Below are positions 56,381-64,000 of a stretch of 64,000 nt of DNA, piece after piece (the first letter of the stretch is position 1; each line of letters starts with the position of its first letter). Where the stretch lies: the NCBI GenBank assembly GCA_019973155.2, contig BPQB01000010.1, forward strand, positions 558,001 through 622,000, given 5' to 3'. Position numbers and translations under genes: made by a program. The notes under the pieces are model-generated. The model saw only the letters and a program-made list of their open reading frames with translations, did not search any database and was not told the DNA's origin. This DNA is from Phanerochaete sordida. Taxonomy: Eukaryota; Basidiomycota; Agaricomycetes; Polyporales; Phanerochaetaceae.

Positions 56381-57508
56381 CTTCTTGTGCGGATGCGAGG
56401 AGGCTGGATACTGAACAAAGGCGGCACGCAGTCGAAAGGCAGTGTGCAGGGAGTGCGGGGAAGGCCAACTTATAGCTAGGTTTCGCAGGCACGCGAAGGA
56501 TGGGCAGATTAATGACTGATGGCTCTCAGGCATATTGTAAATGATGTGCCGACGTCGGGGGTCGTCGGTTCATCTGTTCAAACGTTCACAGACATGCATG
56601 ACGTGCCGAGCATCCCAGGGTGCAGGGTAGAAGGTGAGCACTGTCTGAGAGCGTCGGTCCGCCGCGTGCTTCTGTCCCGACGCGTTTCGACCCGCCGCCT
56701 GCGAAGACGGCCAGCGCCGACGTTGGCCGTTGTACGGAAAGGCAAAGGGAGGAAGTTCGGAGGCTGTCGCCACATCGCTGTGAACCAGGCCGCTGATACG
56801 CCGCCGTCGGTGTCAATGTCAGTCTGCCATATCGTTGTTCTGCTGAGATAACAGGTGTGCCTGGCAGTGGCTAGGGTCTTCCCGTGACCAGCACCCGTGT
56901 AGCAACGCTGTACAAGAAGGAGTACGATGAGGCTATTGCTGATCGGGTAGCATGTGCAGCCTTTCCTTCGCGGGACGGACATCTGTGGGATCTCTATGCG
57001 GACCCAGGCTCAGCAGTCCTGGATTTCCAGCGGCGCCCGGTCCAGGCGCGCTCCCAGCATGGCGTTATGGTTGCCCTCAAGCTCGCTCCCGCTCCCGACG
57101 TGGTGCCGGGGAGCTCCTGGAAGAGTTTGTATTCTGGGCTGCTGTGCAACTGGCTGTTGCGCCGCGCTCCGCTGTTGACGGGGATAGGACGCTGGTGAGT
57201 AGAATTCACGACGCAAATACCAAACATGTGTTGACAGATGGATCAGCAGCGGCTGGGCTTCTAGCTGCGCTTTCGTACAGGAATCGACCGGCAAGGTTGG
57301 CACGTTGCCTCTCCATATAGGCCTTGTGGGAGAAGCTTGCACTGGCAGATGCTCCATCCTCGCGGCCCCTCGTTCCCAGGTCTGGATCTCAATGTGGAGA
57401 CACCATCGCCAAGTTCGTTGAGAAGAAGACCACGTAACAAGGCTTTATATCCCCGCGCCCCACTCCGTTCCTTTCCTTTGCCGCCCCTCAGCTCATCCTC
57501 CCGACAGT
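56381..57508. other. Divergent intergenic region, no gene supported
   Basis: 1.1 kb between two outward-facing starts. The frame at 56884-57198 has a few protein-like stretches but no start context, motif or splice partner; it is not called. TTTATATCC near 57442 may serve the right-hand gene. Confidence 0.45.
56469..56475 (-). promoter_or_regulatory. TATA box of the cupin-like gene
   Basis: CTATAAG on the minus strand, about 90 bp before the start codon. Confidence 0.5.
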
Positions 57509-59062
57509 ATGGTCCAATCCCTCGTACAACTTAAGAGTAAGCGCAGCGTCTATCGCCATCCTCCTGCCTGGTGGCTGAACGCCACCATCCTTACCTTTGC
57601 TCCCGACAGTCACCTCCGCGATATGCTCTGCGTTCGCTATTGTCATCACCAGCTACCGCCTCTGGCTACGCCGAGATCGGTACTGGTGGGATGACGCATG
57701 CGCGTTCCTGTCTATGATATTCCTTTTCCTGCAAATCGTGTCTGTGTTCATGCATGTCCCAGACCCACGTACGTTGCCGTAGCTTGAAGACGCGCCCATT
57801 TCTAACGACATTTACGTTGCAGGGGTCTTGACCCATATGGACAACATCGCCGCATATTACATCATGGCAGCGACGTTCTACTGCATAATATGGTCGGTCT
57901 CTCGATGCATGGCCGCAGAGCATCGCTTGACTGGATGTATCCACAGGACAGCAAGGCTCGCGATTCTGTACTCAGTCATCCGGATAGATCCCAACCCAAG
58001 GACGAGGATGGTGAGGCTCATCCCTGCCCGTCGTCAGCGCAGGGTCGCTGATCGCCCGCAGTACCTCCACCGCGTCGGCATTATCTTCATTGTCGTCCTT
58101 TTGGTGATGATTGCGCAACTATTCTGGGTAGGCCGCCGCTTAGACCGTCGTTTCTCGCGCCGTCTGACCGCTTCGCAGGTATGTGAGCCCATGCCGGAAT
58201 GGAAGCACAAGGCGTCCCCTCAGTGCCCGCTAGACAAACAGGTGGCAATCTGCCAGCTCGTTAGTGCGTACACTATCTGCGACTCGCTCCCAAGCGAACT
58301 TTGTCGAGGCTTACGCGCCTCGTGTATCGTTCCCAGCCGACGTCCTCTCAGACCTGCTGCTCATCGCAGCACCACTGCGTCTGATCCAGAAAATGAGTGC
58401 GGTAGATGGCACGCGGAGTCGGCTCATGATCATCTTCTCGACTAGCATCGTGACCACGTACGTCTCCCTCCGCACAGCCGCAAAGCTGTGGAGCTCGGTA
58501 CTGATGGGACCTGGCGCAGCATCGTCTCCTTGGTGCACGCGGCGTTCATATTCAAGGACGCGGGTATCAAAGTGGTCATCGCCGCGATCGTCGAGGTGAG
58601 CTTGGCCCGCTTGGTGCGCGCCCGTCCTGCGCCCGCCCGCTGACACGCGCGCGGCAGGACACTTTCTCGCTCATCGTGTGCAACCTGCCCGTGGTCGTGA
58701 CCGCGTTCCTGCGGCGCACGGGGCGCGCGGACGAGGACTCGGACGCGACGACGCGCAGCACGTTCGGCTGGAAGGCCGCGTCGCGCCGCACGACCGCGAC
58801 CACCGCGACCACCGCGTCCGACACCGCGATGGACGTCACGACCGTCAACCTGCGCGACTTCACGACGAACACCGCGATCACGAACCCGACGCTCTCGCAG
58901 ATCGAGCAGATGCGCGCGGGCGGCGACGTCGCGGACGTCGCGCTCCCGTCCTTCCCCCGCCCGCTCTCTGGCGCGCCGCCGCCGAAGGAGCAGCGGAGCA
59001 TCGTCTGGCTTACGTCGGAGAAGCTGCAGCGCTCAGAGTCACGAGACGACGATGCGAAGTGA
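57509..59062 (+). CDS. Seven-helix integral membrane protein (fungal rhodopsin/PTH11-like)
   Basis: Exons join(57509..57536, 57610..57768, 57823..57892, 57947..58010, 58062..58127, 58179..58263, 58337..58457, 58520..58595, 58658..59062), 357 aa. About seven hydrophobic segments appear after splicing, e.g. TSAICSAFAIVITSYRLWL, FLSMIFLFLQIVSVFMH, MDNIAAYYIMAATFYCIIW, VGIIFIVVLLVMIAQLFW, VLSDLLLIAAPLRLI, IVSLVHAAFIFKDAGIKVV. The YRLWLRRDRYWWDD loop and the CPLDKQVAICQLVTDV segment are typical of the fungal 'rhodopsin domain' integral membrane family that includes PTH11-like receptors. The C-terminal 110 residues are cytoplasmic, Thr/Arg-rich. No retinal-binding Lys is claimed. The ligand is unknown. 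Confidence 0.82.
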
Positions 59063-59427
59063 GTTGTTTGACGGCGGACGATCGACAAAGGCACAGTGAA
59101 GTTACAGCGGCCAGGGTTGGCTTGGGATACCCATGGATGTAATGCTACAGTATGGTGTACGATTAGTGCTTAGTCTGAGTAGGATGTAGTTTGTTCAACT
59201 AATTGTGTCGGTCGTTACGTGCTTACGCGGATGCGCCTGCCAGTGTGTCGCTGTGGGCTCTACCAGAGATGTTGCATAAACTTGGGTGAAACCATATCAA
59301 AGCCTCTGACAACGTGAGAGACTAGAGACTAGAGTGTCCTGCAGTAAAAAAAAAAACAAGGTGGAACCGTGAAGGTAAAGATTTACAGAGAGGACAAATT
59401 AAAAAGGTGACTCCGCCTCCTATTAAT
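59063..59427. other. Intergenic, 3' flank and poly-A tract
   Basis: Contains a run of 12 A at about 59346 and nothing else recognisable. Confidence 0.5.
59401..59405 (-). terminator. RNA polymerase III terminator of tRNA-Ser
   Basis: Five T on the minus strand, 22 nt downstream of the tRNA 3' end. Confidence 0.65.
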
Positions 59428-59509
59428 CGACGCCAGCAGGACTCGAACCTGCGCCCCGAAACGGGAATTGATTTCTAATCAATCGCCTTAACCACTTGGC
59501 TATAGCGCC
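59428..59509 (-). tRNA. tRNA-Ser (anticodon AGA)
   Basis: 82 nt. Acceptor stem GGCGCTA pairs with TGGCGTC plus discriminator G. The anticodon stem ATTGA/TCAAT encloses loop TTAGAAA, giving anticodon AGA at 59474-59476. A long variable arm (CCCGTTTCGGGG) is the class II feature of serine tRNAs. T arm GCAGG/CCTGC with loop TTCGAGT. No intron and no encoded CCA. Confidence 0.96.
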
Positions 59510-60308
59510 TGAGGTTGTTTCCCTCTTTTTGTATTGTTAACGACAAAGACATCAGCATCTACCCAAAGCCACTTCGCCCTGAAATACCTTCAACGTCGGC
59601 CATGCTCTACGATTCCACTGGTGCACAGCGTGTTTCCTCCGTGCGGCAATACGATGGCAGGCTGACCTTTGAAATGTCGCAACACTACATCTGGCCCCCA
59701 AGAAATGATCTCCGAGCGAGAATTGCGCGGAGCGTTGCTGAATTTGCTCCGCAGCTCGACGCCCGTGTCGCGCCTTGCTACCAGGTTCGTCCGTTTGCCA
59801 CCCTAGGCTGTCTTATATCTCACGTTGTGCTGGCGCGCTTTGATCCACAGCAAGCGTGGTGGCGGTATAAGACCGCTGGCTGCCAGTATGCGCCGCTTAC
59901 GCGCACGTCGCCATGCGGCTCTCCCCACTGATATTGCTTAGTGACCGGAGTGGGAGAGCCGCTCCTCCTGCGACGAGCTGTACCCACATGCGTGCACTCA
60001 CAAAATGCAGATTGGCTGCTTTATGTCGTTGAAGAAGCCCGGCCATGAGGTAGATATGCACCCCCAACGATTGACCGCGTGTACCGTGCGAGTCCTAAGC
60101 GAGTAACAGGTTTGAAAGCAAGAAGTGATTGCTCAAACTGCACCGATGACGCCGCCTGCAACCTTCCTTCTTATATACCAGGGCTCCAAGTTCTTCGACC
60201 CCAGTCTCCTCGATCCTACGCACCCTCACAATACCCGGTACTGCGCCGTCCACCCTCTTGTATTCCATTAATCCACGCTCATCTGTACCTCTCACAGACC
60301 CTCCTACC
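59510..60308. other. Intergenic, no gene supported
   Basis: 799 bp between tRNA-Ser and the exonuclease gene. A plus-strand frame at 59515-59931 is open but shows no motif. TTCTTATATACC near 60168 may be the exonuclease TATA box. Confidence 0.45.
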
Positions 60309-61311
60309 ATGCCTTACGATTCCAACGCCCCGCCGCAAGTCACGCTCTGCGACGATGCCGCTGCAGCGGCGTCAGCCCTCGAGGCTCTACGCCGGTACAG
60401 CTACATCGCCTGCGACTGCGAGGGCCTCTCACTCGGCGAGGTCGGCGGGAGCCTCTCCCTCGTCTCGCTCGGCGGCATCCCGGGCCTGGGCGGCCCCACG
60501 CACATCTTCCTCTTCGACGCGCCCGCGCTCGGCGCGGCGGCCTTCGCGCCCGTGCTCGCGCTCCTCGCATCGCCCGCGCACACGAAGGTGCTCTACGACG
60601 CGCGCATGGACTGGGCCGAGCTCGCGCACCGCCACGCCGCGCGCCTCGCGCCCGTGCTCGACCTCCAGCTCGCGGACGTGCAGGCGCGCGCCGCGCGCGG
60701 CGAGGGCGCGCAGCGCCAGTTCGCGCGCCTCGCGCCGTTCGTGCCCCGGGGCGACACCGCGCGCGACCCCGCGGCCTTCCGCGACGTGCACCGGCTCAAC
60801 GGGCTCGCCGGCGCGGCGCGCGACCACGGGCTGCCCGAGGGGTACAAGCCGAGTGCGTCTCGTCTTTCGCCGTCCGCGACGCGCGGCTCACTGGTCCGTT
60901 GCAGAGTTCGACCACACGGTGTGGGGCCGCCGGCCGCTCTCGCAGGGCTCGCTCGACTATGCGGCCGCGGACATCGTGCTCATCGCGCAGCTGTACGGCA
61001 TCTTCGTCGCGAAGGGCTACATCGACGAGCCGCGGCTGCTCGAGCAGAGCGCGCGGTACATGGCGCTGAACAAGGACGGCCTGCGGGGCCCGCGCGGCGG
61101 GCACTCTCTGCTGCCCTTGGAGATCCTCGCCGCGCCGCCCGCCCTCGAGCCGACGTTCCCGTGCGGCAGGTGCGCGCGCGCGCTGTCCGCGGCGTGCTTC
61201 CCGCGGGGACGAGGGCCCGTGGGCGAGCAGACCGTGTGCTGGGTGTGCCGCGCTGTGGCCGCGAACGCGGCGAGGCGGGAGATGACGCAGAGGCTGTACG
61301 GCGACGACTGA
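60309..61311 (+). CDS. 3'-5' exonuclease, RNase D/WRN-like (DEDD family)
   Basis: Exons join(60309..60852, 60905..61311), 316 aa. Exo I motif IACDCEG near residue 34 supplies the first Asp/Glu, Exo II is VLYDARMDWAEL near 97 and Exo III YAAADIVLI near 215, as in DEDDy exonucleases. The C-terminal 80 residues carry CGRCARALSAACF and CWVCRA, two CxxC-type pairs likely to bind zinc, not part of the classical RNase D HRDC layout. It should degrade RNA or DNA from the 3' end. The start at 60309 is preferred over an in-frame Met 17 codons upstream because the similarity and a CTACC context begin there. Confidence 0.88.
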
Positions 61312-62477
61312 ACTCAGTCCCCGATGGTGCTTCGCCGCTGCGGATTCATTATACTCGATCTGGGTCCCCGTTTCAAGTTGTATGTAACCTTCTCGACCCC
61401 CGAATCCGCTCTTTGGGCGCGTCGTCTGGGTGTGAGCGCGCAGCGGACATGCGACGCCGAGCCGCTCGTGGCGGCCCAGAGAGGACGCGTCGCGGCAGGG
61501 TTTGGAGGCTTCTCCGCAGGGCCGTCGAGACAGAGTCGCCGTGCGGCGAATACGTTCACCCGGCTCGCGAAGACGTCCTCCTCGGCGAGTTCGCCCGCCG
61601 CACTGCCGACGCGCGGCCTCGACCGCGGCGGGTAAAGCGTCCCAAGCCTCTCGGCCGCCGTGCACGCCTGCGCCAGCGGTGAGCTTCCCGCCAGGGACGT
61701 CGGGTACCGCGTCTGGCGCGGAAGCGAGGCGATGGCAACCGAGAGTACGTTGAAGCGCTGCAGAAGCGGCGGCGGGCCAATTGGGTGCGGCGCATTAAGG
61801 TTCCCAACCACCGAGCGCGGTGAAACGCCTGGGCGGGCGCCGTCAGAACGCGCGACGGGACGGCGCTGACGTCGGCTGCGACCCGCTGCCTGCGCTCTGT
61901 CTCCGCCATCGTGGCACCCACGGCGATCACACCCGATCACACGCTAATCGCTTCGCGCTTTAGGAAGGTTCAGTATTGGCGGCTGTGCCAGCATGACGCG
62001 CTGCCCACTCGCGCGTCCTCGCCTCTCCGCCCGCGACCCGCGCTGCAGCACGCGCGGGACAGCGAGCAGCCCGCAAAAGCCAGCGTGCGCGCACCACGAG
62101 ATGCTGCGCGTCATCATCTGTTTACGTCGCGCTTGCCGCGCCGACGGCAATACCTCCGTCCCTCCAAATGATCGGCTCTCGCCTAGTTACGTGCCCGCGC
62201 AGGCGCTCCCGCACCCTTCACCGGCCCTTCACACTTCTCCCGTCGCCAGCGAGGCCTGGATCAGCGGTGGCTGGGCATGCGCCCCCGGCATGGCCTCACC
62301 CTCGCGCATCGGCGCGGCGTGAATAATCACAAATTTGTGTGCGTTTTCGCGCTCGTTCGCGCTATAAAAGCCGGGGGGCCTCCTCCCCGGACCAGCACTG
62401 ACTTCTTGTCATCTTCTCTCGGACTCTTCAACTCACCTTTACGCTCTCTTACCACCCCACATTCCTTACTAGCAAAC
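61312..62477. other. Intergenic, GC-rich, promoter at right end
   Basis: 1.17 kb. Several overlapping open frames of GC-rich composition, none with motifs. The right end is a strong TATA promoter. Confidence 0.5.
62363..62370 (+). promoter_or_regulatory. TATA box of the small secreted protein gene
   Basis: TATAAAAG about 110 bp before the start codon, followed by a C/T-rich initiator-like region (62400-62460). This is the best TATA box in the window and suggests high expression. Confidence 0.7.
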
Positions 62478-63240
62478 ATGCTCTTCTTCAAGTCCCTCGC
62501 TGTCCTCTCCACCCTCGCCTTCGGCGCCCTCTCCGGCCTCGCGGCCCCCGCCGGCACCACCGAGACCGGCCTTGTCGCCCGCTGCGACTGCGACTCGCTC
62601 CCGAACATCATCGCTGTCCTCAAGGACGACATCTCCGTCAGCGTTGGTGCCATCGGTAAGTTTCCTCTCCTTGACAAGTCAGCAATCATTTGCTTACGGT
62701 CTTTATTTAGCTGCGATCACCCCCGCGAACTGCACGGTCGACGCGCTGACCCCCGTCGTCGTCGACATCAAGGCGAAGGTCAACGTCGCCATCACTGCCA
62801 TTGGCAAGCTCTCGGGCCAGCCGCTCGACGTTGTCATCGGCGCCGGCATCGACGTGAACGCGTTCGCTGCGATCGTCGCTGACCTCGTTGTGGTAAGCAT
62901 CTGTTCACTCCTCCTGTACTTGCCTGGTCTGACGAACTCTGTAGTTCATCTTCACCGCGATCCGCGTCTGCCTGACCGTCTGCGTTGGTGTCAACGTCTC
63001 TGCCGTCCTTGCTCTCCTCTGCGGCCTTGGGTAAGCATTCGATTTGCATCATCAGCGCCATCTTACTTACTGTGCTACAGCGAGGTCATTGGCGCGCTCA
63101 TCGTCGCCATCCTCCACGTCTGCGCTGGCCTCTTCGTCGGCCTCGACGTCGCCATCTTCGGCCTCATTGGCGTTGTCGTCGACGTTATCGTCAAGCTCAA
63201 CGTCTCCGTCATCATCTCCGTCTTCGGCATCGTCCTCTAA
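62478..63240 (+). CDS. Small secreted, very hydrophobic protein
   Basis: Exons join(62478..62655, 62711..62892, 62945..63030, 63081..63240), 201 aa. A signal peptide (MLFFKSLAVLSTLAFGALSGLAA) is followed by a short region with CDCDS and then almost uninterrupted Val/Ile/Ala/Leu stretches in which charged residues are rare (LDVVIGAGIDVNAFAAIVADLVV, VIGALIVAILHVCAGLFVGLDVAIFGLIG). Similar proteins are frequent in Polyporales genomes; their function is unknown. Possibilities are a surface-active cell-wall protein or a membrane-inserting protein. Hydrophobin-like Cys spacing is absent. Confidence 0.75.
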
Positions 63241-63620
63241 GGACCTCTGCAGGAGGACATCAGCGAGACCACTTCTTGGAATGAGCGTTTGCTTACATAC
63301 TACGAGCCTAATATAATTCGCTCTTCTGAACTCTCCGTCTGCGTGCATGTGTTCGGTGCTGTGAATCTTCGTCACATTTTCCTATTTTTGTGATTTAGTG
63401 ATCTGCATGTCTCGCAGCTGAAGGCTGTGAGCTTGGTCCGGGTTCAGCAAGGGTCGCGACGCGGGCAGCTTCGTGCTCGAAGCCGCAATTTCCGGTCCTC
63501 TGCCACCATTGCCATGAGATGAAATCTGGGTTCACTTCGACCGACGTAGAGCCCGAGGAAAGTAGGAATTAAAGTCGAAATACACAGAATATTACAGTGA
63601 TAAAAGCGTACAGACGGGTT
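63241..63620. other. Convergent 3' region
   Basis: 380 bp between two stop codons facing each other; no gene. Confidence 0.5.
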
Positions 63621-64000
63621 TCAGTCTCTGCGTGAGCCTCTGCTCTGAGCGCCCGTGACAGCATCTTGATTGAGCTTCCGTTTCTTCGTACTGCTCTGGG
63701 TCTGAGCGCCACCGACAGATGTACGCGGGTGTTTGGTTGATGTCCGTGTAGCCTTCGCAGCACCGCCGCCCGTCTCGTCCTAGTCACACGCATCAGCCGA
63801 GCCCCGCCGCAAAACCCCAGCACACTCACATCCGACCCGATCAGCAGCTGGTCGTCCTCCGACTCGTCCCGCTCGCTCTCGTCGATCTCGACATAACGCC
63901 CGCCCGCCGCCTGCTTGCCCCTCGCCGCAGACGAGCGCCGCCGCGCCCTGCCCGGCGCCGCGCGCGCGGGACGCTCGGGCACGTACTCCGAGCCGCTGCC
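63621..64000 (-). CDS. C-terminus of an unknown, probably nuclear protein; 5' part outside window
   Basis: Exons complement(63621..63779, 63830..>64000), 109 visible residues. The visible part is disordered: Arg/Ala-rich, then an acidic stretch (VEIDESERDESEDDQLLIGSD), then Ser/Thr/Gly-rich sequence with the basic cluster KKRKLNQ, a likely nuclear localisation signal. Splicing at GTGAGT..ACTAG gives this tail; reading through the intron leads to a less natural Arg-rich end. No domain is visible, so function cannot be given. Confidence 0.6.

Noticed and set aside
56884..57198. 104-codon frame with some protein-like stretches
   Set aside because: No ATG start in frame at the 5' end, no recognised domain; it lies between two divergent promoters.
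59515..59931. 138-codon frame next to tRNA-Ser
   Set aside because: It overlaps the tRNA end region, has no motif and no convincing upstream signals.
63569..63982. 137-codon minus-strand frame at the right edge
   Set aside because: It reads through a GTGAGT..ACTAG intron; the spliced tail with KKRK is more natural.

Overview
The window is genomic DNA of a basidiomycete fungus, probably a wood-decay agaricomycete of the Polyporales type. The reasons are: dense protein genes on both strands; many introns of about 45-65 nt with GT-AG ends and CTNAC/CTGAC-like branch points; GC-rich third positions; and typical agaricomycete families (PAZ-less Dicer, F-box proteins, small secreted proteins, PIF/Harbinger elements). 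No prokaryotic features are present. Almost every gene is interrupted, so exon coordinates are given in each entry; they were worked out by hand from splice consensus, phase and recognisable protein motifs.

Layout. 0-6 kb: 3' part of a peroxisomal dysferlin-domain (Pex24-type) membrane protein, a short-chain dehydrogenase and a class I methyltransferase. 6-20 kb: a PAZ-less Dicer-like RNase III, a voltage-gated K+ channel, an F-box/beta-propeller protein, an unknown disordered protein with a CxxC..CxxxC head, and URC1 (uracil catabolism, GTP cyclohydrolase II-like). 21-31 kb: delta-9 fatty-acid desaturase with a cytochrome b5 tail, F-box protein copy 1, deoxyhypusine hydroxylase head-to-head with a ferroportin-type iron exporter, and the ribosome assembly factor MRT4. 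32-50 kb: an accessory block with UDP-glycosyltransferase copy 1, a BBE-type FAD oxidase, a glutathione-reductase-like protein lacking one redox cysteine, a broken recent copy of the oxidase 3' end, an intact PIF/Harbinger transposon nested in a second inverted-repeat element, UDP-glycosyltransferase copy 2 and F-box copy 2. 50-64 kb: a small unknown protein, an arrestin-like protein, a LYR-motif protein, a small secreted cupin-like protein, a seven-helix membrane protein, tRNA-Ser(AGA), an RNase D-like 3'-5' exonuclease, a h hydrophobic small secreted protein and the 3' end of a further gene.

How the genes fit together. Most of the window is housekeeping. The accessory block at 32.7-49.5 kb is built from duplicated parts: two glycosyltransferases, two F-box genes counting the copy at 24.5 kb, an oxidase with a broken partial copy, and a duplicated piece of promoter. 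Two glycosyltransferases with an FAD oxidase and a divergent flavin disulfide reductase could form a small metabolic or detoxification cluster, but that is inference. The head-to-head deoxyhypusine hydroxylase/ferroportin pair shares a 241-bp promoter with tandem GATA motifs, and both products depend on iron.
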